This document shows positions 7,592 through 15,551 of a stretch of DNA of 42,455 bases, piece after piece; within the stretch, counting starts at the first letter, position 1, and every line of letters starts with the position of its first letter. Location of the stretch: NCBI GenBank assembly GCA_964475415.1, contig CAYYWZ010000032.1, positions 1 through 42,455 of the forward strand, in the 5' to 3' direction. The stretch is from CALCMJ01 sp964475415 (lineage in GTDB: Bacteria; Bacteroidota; Bacteroidia; Chitinophagales; Saprospiraceae). A program made the position numbers and the translations under genes. The notes under the pieces were generated by a model. It did no database searches and was not told where the DNA came from. It saw only the letters and a program-made list of their open reading frames with translations.

Positions 7592-9619
7592 ATGCAGTTT
7601 TTATATCCATCATTTCTCTGGGCGCTACTTGTGTTGGCGATCCCACTTATCATTCACCTCTTTTATTTCAGGAGATTCAAGAAGGTATATTTTACCAATG
7701 TGAAATTTCTGAAAGAGATAAAAGAGGAGACGAGTAATCGAAATAAGCTAAAAAACTTGTTGGTATTATTGTCTAGATTACTAGCTTTTGCAGCCTTAGT
7801 ACTTGCTTTCGCACAACCATTTATACCTGCAGAAAATGGAGAAGAAGAAACTTCTAATGCTGTCAGTATATTTCTAGATAACTCCTACAGTATGCAGGCT
7901 CTAAGTGAGGATGTACCCCTTATAGAAAAAGCTAAGAAAAAGGCGAAAGAAATTGTTTCTGCATTTAATAATGAGGATAAATTTCAAATCATAAGTCATG
8001 ATTTAGAAGCTAGACATCAGCGATTAGTTTCTAAGGAAGATGCGCTAACGCTGATAGATGAGATTGCGATCAGTCCTGAGGTGAAGGCTTTGTCTAGAAT
8101 AAGGACTAGACAGAATCAGGTGCTAGAAGATTACACAGATGGGAAAAAGTCTATCTATCTAATTTCCGATTTTCAGAAAATCATAACAGATATTTCTGCA
8201 GATACAGATTCTACTATTGCCATCAACCTACTGCCTTTTCAGTCTGTAAAAGAGAATAATGTAAGTATAGATTCTGCTTGGTTTCTGACACCTGTACCAA
8301 TGATCAATCAGGTAAATAAGCTAGTTGTGAAAACAAACAACAGAGGAAATGCACCTGCTGAGAATGTAAGATTATCAATGTTGCAAGGTGGTCAAAATAA
8401 ACCTATCGGCCTTGTACAAATAGACGCGCAATCATATAGGCAGGATACTATAAATATAAGTGTAACTCAACCAGGCTTTCAAAATATAGAACTGAATATA
8501 ACAGATTATCCTGTGCAGTTCGATGATAAGTATAAGCTAAGTTTCAAAGTGCCAGAAAACATAAAAGTTCTGTCCATCAATAACGGTGCTAGTAGCAGAT
8601 ATCTCAAGGCGTTATTTAACGGCCTAAACTACTACAGTCTAAAAACTCAGAATACTCAAAACATTTCTTATAGTGAGTTCCCTAGTTACAACTTCATTAT
8701 ATTAGAAGATCTGATAAACATATCATCAGGACTTTCTTCTGAGTTATCTAACTATATAAGGAGTGGTGGAAATGTAATGGTATTCCCATCTAGAAATGCA
8801 AATAAAGAAAGTTATAATAACTTCTTCAACCTATGTCAAGCTAATAACTTACAAGACTGGAATACTGCTGAGAAAGAAGTCCATAAAATAAATATTAATG
8901 AATTTGTTTTTCAGGATGTATTCGGACGTTTAAGCAACAACCTTTCGCTGCCCAAAACAAAAGGTAATTATAATTCAACAGATTTTTCTACTAAGGGTGC
9001 AAGAGGATTATTGTACTATAGGGATGGTAGCAAGTATATGAGCGCTTACAAGTTAGAGAAAGGAAATCTGTTCGTCTGTGCTGCTCCACTTAATACTGAT
9101 CAAAATGACTTAGTACAAAAAGCTGAAGTATTTGTACCTCTCATATACAAAGCATCCATCTATTCAGGTGATAATAAGAAAATCTCATATACGATAGGCC
9201 AAGATGAACTGATAGAAGTACAGAACAGAACTCAAGGAGATGATCTAGTGTACACGATAACAGGTGCCCAAGAATTTATTCCTGGCCAAACTAATCTAGG
9301 TAACAGTACACTGATAGATCTGAATAATATGATCAAGGAAGAAGGGTTCTACAATCTTACTTTTGAGAACAAAAACCTAGAGTCTTTTGCCTTTAATTAT
9401 GATAGAATGGAATCATCTATGGATTTCTTTTCTACCGAACAGCTAAAAGAAAAGTACGGAGATAGATATAATATATATGACAATGTAATGGATGCCAACT
9501 TTACTGAGATTATCGAGCAGAAGGAAAAGGGTACAAAGTATTGGAAATGGTTCCTAATAGCAGCATTGATCTTTTTACTGATAGAAACACTCTTATTGAG
9601 ATTTTGGAAAACCTACTAA
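7592..9619 (+). CDS. BatA-domain membrane protein with vWA-like region
   Basis: This 675-residue inner-membrane protein begins with the aerotolerance-regulator (BatA) N-terminal domain. It has transmembrane segments at about residues 6-25 and 55-77 with the family signature FLYPSFLWALLVLAIPLIIHLF and basic FRRFKKVYF. A von Willebrand A-like region follows with the metal-site pattern Asp96-x-Ser98-x-Ser100 (FLDNSYSMQ). The long middle part is a periplasmic beta-rich region resembling a glutamine-amidotransferase-like fold (FIILEDL ... SGGNVMVFPS). A last transmembrane helix (WFLIAALIFLLIETLLL) ends near the C-terminus. Such proteins are common in Bacteroidota as relatives of the Bat complex, but their biochemical role is unsettled. 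The dihydroorotase-like gene begins 11 bp downstream, so the two are probably cotranscribed. Confidence 0.9.
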   Translation: MQFLYPSFLWALLVLAIPLIIHLFYFRRFKKVYFTNVKFLKEIKEETSNRNKLKNLLVLLSRLLAFAALVLAFAQPFIPAENGEEETSNAVSIFLDNSYSMQALSEDVPLIEKAKKKAKEIVSAFNNEDKFQIISHDLEARHQRLVSKEDALTLIDEIAISPEVKALSRIRTRQNQVLEDYTDGKKSIYLISDFQKIITDISADTDSTIAINLLPFQSVKENNVSIDSAWFLTPVPMINQVNKLVVKTNNRGNAPAENVRLSMLQGGQNKPIGLVQIDAQSYRQDTINISVTQPGFQNIELNITDYPVQFDDKYKLSFKVPENIKVLSINNGASSRYLKALFNGLNYYSLKTQNTQNISYSEFPSYNFIILEDLINISSGLSSELSNYIRSGGNVMVFPSRNANKESYNNFFNLCQANNLQDWNTAEKEVHKININEFVFQDVFGRLSNNLSLPKTKGNYNSTDFSTKGARGLLYYRDGSKYMSAYKLEKGNLFVCAAPLNTDQNDLVQKAEVFVPLIYKASIYSGDNKKISYTIGQDELIEVQNRTQGDDLVYTITGAQEFIPGQTNLGNSTLIDLNNMIKEEGFYNLTFENKNLESFAFNYDRMESSMDFFSTEQLKEKYGDRYNIYDNVMDANFTEIIEQKEKGTKYWKWFLIAALIFLLIETLLLRFWKTY

Positions 9620-9630
9620 ATAAGATATAG

Positions 9631-10899
9631 ATGGCACATCTGCTTCAGTCAGCAATCGTGATTGCTCCAGGCTCTACTTATCATATGAAAAAACTTGACA
9701 TCCTTATTAATAAAGGACGTATAGAAAAGATAGGTAAAAATATAGATGCTGGAAATGCAAAAATTATAAGTTCGAATAATCTACATGTATCTATAGGATG
9801 GTTCGATATCGGAGCCCATTGTGGTGAGCCGGGTAACGAACATAGAGAAACGCTAAACTCACTGAATGCTGCTGCAATGGCTGGAGGCTATACAGGGCTG
9901 GCTATCATCCCTGATACTACACCTACTACTCAGAGCAAAGGTGACATACAGTTTGTTGTAAGAAATACGGAAAACCTCTTAGTAGATTTCATGCCTATTG
10001 CAGCACTAACAAGAAATAATGAAGGATCTGAAATTACAGAGATGATCGATCTACAAAATGCTGGTGCTGTAGCTTTTTCAGATGGTCTAGAAAGTGTACA
10101 AAATGGTGGTGTGTTAGGCAGAGCGATGGAATACAAGAAGCGTTTCCAAGGAAAGATATTACACCATCCCTACAATAGAAATTTCAATAAAGATGGGCAG
10201 ATACATGAAGGAGCAGTAAGCATATCTCTAGGGCTTCCAGGTATCTCATCTCTTGCTGAGAAATCACTTGTAGAAAGAGACTTAAACCTAAGCGAATATA
10301 TGGATAGTGATATCATACTACATTGTATAAGTGCTAAAGAATCTATAGGTATATTACATGATGCTAAGAAGCGTTCAGAAAAGGTTAGTTATACGCTGCC
10401 CTATTTAAATCTCATTCTAGAAGATAAGGTCTTATTAGAGTTTGATTCCAATTACAAAATATTTCCACCTCTTAGAGATAGCAGTGATAGAAAAGCGTTG
10501 CTGAAAGCTGTTAATAATGACATGGCTGATGCCATAGTTTCCAATCATAGGCCGCTAGAAAAAGAATTAAAACATAAGGAGTTTCCTTATGCTGACTTCG
10601 GAGCAACAGGGATACAGACGATATTCTCTGGGCTCATCAGTATACCACGAGAAACACTTAGTCTAGAAAAAATAATATCTAAAATTGCCTACGGACCTAG
10701 AAGGATACTAGCTCTAGATATCCCAGAAATAAAGGAAGATGCGACGGCAAATTTAACTGTTTTTGATCCTGAAGTAGAATGGAATTATAATGCAAAATCT
10801 AATCAATCAAAAACAGAAAATAATCCTTTCTACAATACAACGCTCAAAGGTAAAGTACTAGCCGTGTTTAATAATAATAAGGTGAAACTCATTTCTTAG
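9631..10899 (+). CDS. Dihydroorotase-like amidohydrolase, probably inactive
   Basis: This 422-residue protein has the amidohydrolase fold of class I dihydroorotases. Conserved family landmarks are the GEPGNEHRET segment, the GLPGISSLAE stretch, FPPLRD, and the closing GPRRILALDIPEIKEDATANLTVFDP. Key residues differ. The metal-binding HxHxR is DIGAHCGEP here (residues 59-67), so the first His and the substrate Arg are Gly. The catalytic TDHAP motif reads SNHRP near residue 304, with Asp replaced by Asn. The remaining metal-ligand positions (AFSD, LHH, LHC) look kept in part. It is therefore likely a pseudo-dihydroorotase, like the inactive PyrC-type subunits that scaffold aspartate transcarbamoylase in some bacteria. 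No pyrB is in the window. It is probably cotranscribed with the BatA-like gene. Confidence 0.85.
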   Translation: MAHLLQSAIVIAPGSTYHMKKLDILINKGRIEKIGKNIDAGNAKIISSNNLHVSIGWFDIGAHCGEPGNEHRETLNSLNAAAMAGGYTGLAIIPDTTPTTQSKGDIQFVVRNTENLLVDFMPIAALTRNNEGSEITEMIDLQNAGAVAFSDGLESVQNGGVLGRAMEYKKRFQGKILHHPYNRNFNKDGQIHEGAVSISLGLPGISSLAEKSLVERDLNLSEYMDSDIILHCISAKESIGILHDAKKRSEKVSYTLPYLNLILEDKVLLEFDSNYKIFPPLRDSSDRKALLKAVNNDMADAIVSNHRPLEKELKHKEFPYADFGATGIQTIFSGLISIPRETLSLEKIISKIAYGPRRILALDIPEIKEDATANLTVFDPEVEWNYNAKSNQSKTENNPFYNTTLKGKVLAVFNNNKVKLIS

Positions 10900-10936
10900 A
10901 ATTTATCCTTAATTTGTAGGACTAAAAGAAAACAAA

Positions 10937-11551
10937 ATGGATAATATAAGCACAATGACAGCAGGTTTGCGATATGGAATGATGACTGGCTTGGTTCTCA
11001 TCGTTTTAGCACTAATAATGTATCTTACGGGACTTCAAGATTTTTCTACAGGCAAACAAAGCATAATTTCACAACTTCTCTCTTATGGAATAACTGCTAT
11101 AGGTGTTGNNNNNNNNNNNNNNNNNNNNNNNNNNNNNNNNNNNNNNNNNNNNNNNNNNNNNNNNNNNNNNNNNNNNNNNNNNNNNNNNNNNNNNNNNNNN
11201 NNNNNNNNCAAAGATTCTAATGACGGAATGATGACTTATGGTCAAGGTGTAGTGACTAGTCTTATTACTGGATTAGTAATGGGTATAATTTCTGCAATAT
11301 GGGTTCTTATGTTTTTCAACTTTATAGATACAGGAGCTCTAGAACTATTGACAGAATCAACGAGAACTAATATAGAAAAAACTAATCCTAATATGTCAGA
11401 GCAAGAAATAGAAACTGCTATGTCTTATGCAACTATGTTTCTTGCCCCCGGAGCTATGGCGATTATGGTCATTATTGCAACGCCTATAACAACGCTGATA
11501 GTAGGTCTAATAGCTAGCGCTTTTATGAAAAACGATCAGTACGCTGCATAA
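10937..11551 (+). CDS. DUF4199 family membrane protein, interrupted by assembly gap
   Basis: The N-terminal part (57 residues, MDNISTMTAGLRYGMMTGLVL...) has two hydrophobic helices. The C-terminal part (about 113 residues) has two more, with a GQGVVTSLITGLVMGIISAIW segment and a polar loop rich in Thr/Glu before the last helix. This is the usual layout of the four-helix DUF4199 proteins found next to glycosyltransferases in Bacteroidota. The middle is missing: 100 N (11109-11208) stand for an unknown length, so the apparent in-frame continuity of the halves is not evidence. The next gene is a GT2 glycosyltransferase 31 bp on, and the pairing DUF4199-GT2 suggests a shared role in membrane-linked sugar transfer. 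No function is established. Confidence 0.75.
   Translation: MDNISTMTAGLRYGMMTGLVLIVLALIMYLTGLQDFSTGKQSIISQLLSYGITAIGVXXXXXXXXXXXXXXXXXXXXXXXXXXXXXXXXXXKDSNDGMMTYGQGVVTSLITGLVMGIISAIWVLMFFNFIDTGALELLTESTRTNIEKTNPNMSEQEIETAMSYATMFLAPGAMAIMVIIATPITTLIVGLIASAFMKNDQYAA
11109..11208. other. Assembly gap, 100 N
   Basis: Exactly 100 unknown bases lie inside the DUF4199 gene. The round number indicates a scaffolding placeholder and not a measured length. The flanks share no visible overlap. Confidence 0.97.
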
Positions 11552-11582
11552 GATTTGTAACATAAACGAATGCTAACTCAAT

Positions 11583-12527
11583 ATGAATATATCTATTGTT
11601 ATCCCTCTACTAGATGAAGAAGAATCATTACCAGAATTACATAGCTGGATTAAGCGTGTAATGGATGAGTATAACTATAGCTACGAAATTCTCTTTATAG
11701 ATGATGGGTCTAAAGATAATTCATGGAAAATAATAAAGGAACTAAGCAACAAGTATCCAGAAGTAAAGGGTGTAAAGTTTAGAAGGAATTATGGAAAATC
11801 AGCGGCATTAAATGTAGGTTTTGAGGATTGCAAAGGTGATGTTGTGATTACAATGGATGCAGATTTACAAGATAGTCCTGACGAGATTCCAGCATTATAT
11901 GAGATGATCATTAAAGACCGGTATGATCTGGTTTCTGGTTGGAAGAAAAAAAGATTTGACCCTATCAGTAAAACCATTCCGACTAAGTTATATAACTGGA
12001 TAACAAGAAAGATGTCAGGTATAAAACTTAACGATATGAACTGCGGGCTAAAGGCTTATAGCTCAGACGTTGTGAAAAATATAGAGGTTTATGGAGAGAT
12101 GCACCGTTATATTCCTGTCATTGCTAAGTGGGCGGGATTCACTAAGATCGGAGAAAAGGTTGTACAACATCAGGCTAGAAAATATGGTCATACAAAATTC
12201 GGACTCAGCAGATTTATAAATGGCCCACTAGATTTAGCCTCCATAATGTTTGTGGGCAAATTTGGAAAACGTCCGATGCACTTTTTTGGTAGCTTAGGGA
12301 TTTTTATTTCCCTTATCGGTATTGCTATGCTTTCTTACCTTTCTCTACAAAAACTTATCTATGATATAGGAGGAATAGCGGAGCGACCGGCTTTCTTTTT
12401 GGGGATGTTACTGACCATTGTAGGTGTACAATTATTTATTGCTGGTTTCTTAGCAGAACTTATCACTAGGACTGCAACTGATCGAAATAGATATAAGATT
12501 TCTAAGAAGATCAATTTAGAAAAATAA
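11583..12527 (+). CDS. GT2 family glycosyltransferase (DPM1/GtrB-like)
   Basis: This 314-residue enzyme has a GT-A domain in its first ~220 residues. Visible motifs are the start strand ISIVIPLLDEEESLPEL, Asp40-Asp41-Gly42 in the nucleotide site, and the metal-binding Asp92-Ala-Asp94 in MDADLQDSPDE. Two long transmembrane hairpins (about 225-250 and 265-295) close the protein. This is the architecture of polyprenyl-phosphate glycosyltransferases such as GtrB and bacterial DPM1 relatives, which put a sugar from a nucleotide donor onto undecaprenyl phosphate at the inner membrane. The donor sugar cannot be read from sequence. It follows DUF4199 closely and ends in a bidirectional hairpin terminator. 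Confidence 0.92.
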   Translation: MNISIVIPLLDEEESLPELHSWIKRVMDEYNYSYEILFIDDGSKDNSWKIIKELSNKYPEVKGVKFRRNYGKSAALNVGFEDCKGDVVITMDADLQDSPDEIPALYEMIIKDRYDLVSGWKKKRFDPISKTIPTKLYNWITRKMSGIKLNDMNCGLKAYSSDVVKNIEVYGEMHRYIPVIAKWAGFTKIGEKVVQHQARKYGHTKFGLSRFINGPLDLASIMFVGKFGKRPMHFFGSLGIFISLIGIAMLSYLSLQKLIYDIGGIAERPAFFLGMLLTIVGVQLFIAGFLAELITRTATDRNRYKISKKINLEK

Positions 12528-12562
12528 AGGATTAGATGGTTATGCTGTCTATTCCTTTATTT
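12522..12562. terminator. Bidirectional hairpin terminator
   Basis: Perfect 10-bp arms AAATAAAGGA (12522-12531) and TCCTTTATTT (12553-12562) enclose an inner TAGA/TCTA pair. The left arm overlaps the glycosyltransferase stop codon, and the site lies between two convergent genes, so it can serve both strands. Confidence 0.7.
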
Positions 12563-12587
12563 AAAAGAATTGAAATTTATAAGCAGA

Positions 12588-13061
12588 TTAATAATTGACT
12601 TTAAGAACTCCATTAGTGAAAGTCGCTACATCACTAGAGATAGCTTGACTTCCTACTCCATTGAAAGTTACACTAACTCTTCGAGCAGTGGTGTCAATTT
12701 CTAATACCTGTAGTTTGTTAGTATCACCGTCTAATGTGAAAAATGCACCTTCCGGGATATCCATAAAAAAGAACTGTCCCCCCATATTCCAATCCATTCC
12801 ATGCTCACCTACGGCTAGATCCAGAGGAAGGTTAAATGTAAATTCATTATCTCCGTCTTCTTTGCTAATAAAAATTCTATTCTGAGAATCTAACCATGTC
12901 AAATTAACTTCAAAATCATTAAAATCATAATCAGTACCTTCGATGGTAAAAGAAAATTCGTTCTCAAATGTATTATCTATTATGTCAGGATCATCATCTG
13001 AACAGTTACTAAGTACAAACGATAGAGAAAGACAAAGGAATAATAACTTCATGTTATTCAT
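12588..13061 (-). CDS. Small lipoprotein, unknown function
   Basis: This 157-residue protein has a lipoprotein signal peptide: hydrophobic stretch MKLLFLCLSLSFVLSNC with the lipobox cysteine at residue 20, followed by acidic SDDDPD, which fits surface or outer-membrane lipidation in Bacteroidota. The rest is beta-rich (FSFTIEGTDYDF ... GEHGMDWNMGGQFFF ... VSVTFNG), typical of compact lipocalin- or Ig-like lipoproteins, with no catalytic motif. A start at the internal Met4 is equally possible and would improve the signal peptide. It is a lone minus-strand gene between the glycosyltransferase and gmhA. I do not recognise the family. Confidence 0.75.
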   Translation of the reverse strand: MNNMKLLFLCLSLSFVLSNCSDDDPDIIDNTFENEFSFTIEGTDYDFNDFEVNLTWLDSQNRIFISKEDGDNEFTFNLPLDLAVGEHGMDWNMGGQFFFMDIPEGAFFTLDGDTNKLQVLEIDTTARRVSVTFNGVGSQAISSDVATFTNGVLKVNY

Positions 13062-13203
13062 AATAATTATTTGATTAGTTTTAAAATTTTAGATTTTGTT
13101 AACTTGAATATAATCAAGCATAAAGAGAACGAACAATTTATCCAAAAAGCTTCTTGGCTATATTATTATTAAGAATAAAAAATTAGATACTTTAGTATTA
13201 GAT

Positions 13204-13773
13204 ATGAAAAAAATACAAGAAGTAATAAGCCGAGCTGTTTCAGTCTCGCAGTCTATTGGTTCTGACACAACTATCATAGGTACCATAGAAAAGATAGTTG
13301 CAGAAATAGTAAGATGCCTAGGTTCAGGAGGAAAGGTATTGTTATGTGGGAATGGCGGTAGCGCAGCAGATGCACAACACATTGCTTGTGAGTTATCTGG
13401 AAGATTTTATAAAAACAGAAAAGCACTTCATGCCGAGGCGCTTCATGTCAATAGTTCATATCTGACCGCTGTGGCCAACGATTTTGGATATCACCACGTA
13501 TTTGCAAGAGCCGTCGAGGCTAAAGGTAAGCCAGGAGATATTCTGATAGCTCTAAGTACTTCAGGAAACTCTAAAAATATAATCAAAGCCATAGAATATG
13601 CTAATGAATCTCAATTGATAACAATTGGGCTAACAGGTATTACAAATTCTTCTATGGATGGAATATGTAAGCATATAATAAAAGTACCTACAGATGATAC
13701 ACCTAGAATACAGGAGGCTCACATTCTAATCGGTCATATTATTTGCGAACTTATAGAAGAAGAATTATTTTAA
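13204..13773 (+). CDS. gmhA: Phosphoheptose isomerase (SIS domain)
   Basis: This 189-residue single-domain sugar isomerase converts sedoheptulose 7-phosphate to D-glycero-D-manno-heptose 7-phosphate, the first step of ADP-heptose synthesis for lipopolysaccharide core. The phosphate-binding SIS motifs are clear: LLCGNGGSAADAQHIACELSGRF near residues 46-68 and ALSTSGNSKNI near 120-130. The C-terminal QEAHILIGHIICELIE carries the conserved Glu/His of GmhA. Full length matches the family. No other heptose genes are adjacent; the gene stands alone after a minus-strand lipoprotein gene and ends before a strong hairpin. The start MKKIQEV is the first ATG of the frame. Confidence 0.93.
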   Translation: MKKIQEVISRAVSVSQSIGSDTTIIGTIEKIVAEIVRCLGSGGKVLLCGNGGSAADAQHIACELSGRFYKNRKALHAEALHVNSSYLTAVANDFGYHHVFARAVEAKGKPGDILIALSTSGNSKNIIKAIEYANESQLITIGLTGITNSSMDGICKHIIKVPTDDTPRIQEAHILIGHIICELIEEELF

Positions 13774-13796
13774 TCCTAACTAAATTCAGAAAAAAA

Positions 13797-13859
13797 GGTG
13801 GCCGGAGCAAAAGAGTCGAATAAAATTACTGATGGTTCAATAAGTAATTTCCAGCCACC
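13797..13859. terminator. Composite hairpin between convergent genes
   Basis: Outer arms GGTGGC (13797-13802) and GCCACC (13854-13859) flank perfect inner arms AAATTACT (13823-13830) and AGTAATTT (13843-13850). The element lies between gmhA and a convergent lipoprotein gene and is preceded by A7 on the left and followed by TTTTAC on the right, so it may terminate both. Confidence 0.55.
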
Positions 13860-13865
13860 ATTTTA

Positions 13866-14276
13866 CTAATTCTTAGTTCCTACTAATGTAAAGCTCTGCT
13901 CTATAGAGCCTTCTCTAATCACGTAATCTATCTGTAAGCTTCTATCTACATAAAATCCACTTCCAAAAATCTCTACGCCTGGAAAGAGTAATTGCGTCGG
14001 CACATCTATACTTTTTACAAATTGCTCTTCTTGGTCTATGTCCACAGAAATAATTGTATAATCTGATCCGAAAAAAGGAGCTTCGATTATAAGATTATCT
14101 GCTGCATCATATATGACATTAAAAGAGAATGGACCAGATACGGTAGCTACATGTCCTTCATAAGATCCTATAAGTTCTACCACATCCTCATCATATACTT
14201 CGCAGGAAAGGTGAAACGTTAGTACTAAAAACATACATAGTAGTGTCAATAACTTTCTCATATATTGGAATTTCAT
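13866..14276 (-). CDS. Small lipoprotein, unknown function
   Basis: This 136-residue protein has a hydrophobic leader ending in the lipobox HLSC, lipidated at Cys25, followed by acidic EVYDEDVVE. The mature part is short and beta-rich (GSYEGHVATVSGPFSFNVIYD ... IDYVIREGSIEQSFTLVGTKN), resembling the small lipocalin-like extracellular lipoproteins of Bacteroidota. The start could also be Met6. Its 3' end abuts the composite hairpin shared with gmhA. No conserved motif identifies a function; its general design resembles the lipoprotein gene at 12588-13061, but I see no clear sequence relation. Confidence 0.7.
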   Translation of the reverse strand: MKFQYMRKLLTLLCMFLVLTFHLSCEVYDEDVVELIGSYEGHVATVSGPFSFNVIYDAADNLIIEAPFFGSDYTIISVDIDQEEQFVKSIDVPTQLLFPGVEIFGSGFYVDRSLQIDYVIREGSIEQSFTLVGTKN

Positions 14277-14507
14277 ATCAGCAAGTTAGGGCTTAGATCT
14301 TCTTAGAAAAGGAATAAGAATATGCTTAACGCTATATTAATCGGTATTAACTATTTTTGGGTTAGAAAAACGAAATGTTAAAATATTTAGTGAGATAAAT
14401 GAAAGAATTATAAGATTTTACATATTATGTTTTATTATAATGTATTTTGTGTTAATTGTTTTAACTTTGTTAACTGGGCAAATCTTAATAAAATTTAACC
14501 CTAAAAA

Positions 14508-15551
14508 GTGGATAATAAGCAGCGTCATATCAATCCAAAGCTAAAGGAAAAAATTAAATCTCAAGAACACAATCTAGAGGTAGAAGAAATCTATAATGGC
14601 ATTCTGCGGCAAGATAGATATATGCTTAGCAAGGCCATAACTATGGTGGAAAGCACTAGAGAAGAAGATAGAGAGAAGAGCATCAGGCTACAAGAAAAAA
14701 TAAATAGTAATAAGCAATTTACTCCGCGAATAGTTATTACCGGAGCTCCCGGTGTTGGCAAAAGTACTTTTATCAATACACTGGGTAGGCTTATTATCGA
14801 AAGGGGTCAATCTGTTGCTATTCTTGCGACAGATCCTAGTTCTGCTATTTCTAAAGGAAGTATCCTAGGAGATAAGACGAGAATGGCAGAGCTGTCGATG
14901 GAAGATAAGGCATTTATAAGACCTTCCCCATCAGGTAACCATCTAGGAGGTGTTACGAGTACTACACTAGAAACAATAAGTATATGTGAGCTGGCTGGCT
15001 TTGATTACATTCTCTTAGAAACAGTAGGTGTAGGCCAGTCCGAATATCTGTCTTATAATATGAGTGATCTATTCCTCTTATTAATTTCCCCCGGTGGAGG
15101 GGATGAATTACAGGGCATAAAGAGAGGCATAGTAGAAATGGCAGATATTATTTGTATAAATAAAGCTGATGGCGATCAGAAACAACAAGCTTTACTTACT
15201 GCAAAACAATACAAGAACGGAACTCATTTTCTTACAAACCAAAGAATAAATTGGTCCACAAAGATCATGGAGATTTCTGCTTTAGAAAATACAGGTATGG
15301 AAAACCTCTTACTAACAATAGAAAATTATATTTCTGCTAGAAGTACATCGGGCCTATTGCAAGAAGAAAGAAAACGTCAAAATATTAAATTGCTTGATCA
15401 AAAGACTAAGCAATATATCTTAGATAGAGCAACACAGAATCCTGAGATAAAAAATCACAACCTCCAGCTCCATAACAAGATAGAAGAAGGACAAACCTCT
15501 CTAGCAAAAGCCATTTACGAAATGAAAGAAAACGTGGATAAGAACATATGA
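14508..15551 (+). CDS. meaB: Methylmalonyl-CoA mutase-associated G-protein chaperone
   Basis: This 347-residue MeaB/ArgK-type GTPase protects and gates adenosylcobalamin loading of methylmalonyl-CoA mutase. The P-loop is GAPGVGKS at residues 79-86. Following landmarks are LATDPSS, GDKTRM, a switch region RPSPSGNHLGGVTSTTLE, ETVGVGQSE, and the base-recognition NKADGD, all typical of the family. The N- and C-terminal helices used for dimerisation are present. The start is GTG at 14508; no ATG upstream in frame gives a better match. No mutase subunit lies in the window. The stop overlaps the M23 peptidase start by four bases (ATGA), so the two are translationally coupled. An older label, lysine/arginine transport ATPase, is wrong for this family. 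Confidence 0.93.
   Translation: MDNKQRHINPKLKEKIKSQEHNLEVEEIYNGILRQDRYMLSKAITMVESTREEDREKSIRLQEKINSNKQFTPRIVITGAPGVGKSTFINTLGRLIIERGQSVAILATDPSSAISKGSILGDKTRMAELSMEDKAFIRPSPSGNHLGGVTSTTLETISICELAGFDYILLETVGVGQSEYLSYNMSDLFLLLISPGGGDELQGIKRGIVEMADIICINKADGDQKQQALLTAKQYKNGTHFLTNQRINWSTKIMEISALENTGMENLLLTIENYISARSTSGLLQEERKRQNIKLLDQKTKQYILDRATQNPEIKNHNLQLHNKIEEGQTSLAKAIYEMKENVDKNI

Noticed and set aside
14462..14469. TAACTTTG as the promoter -7 box of meaB
   Set aside because: It matches TAnnTTTG, but the nearest TTTG upstream is 12 bp away instead of about 19, so the promoter is not supported.
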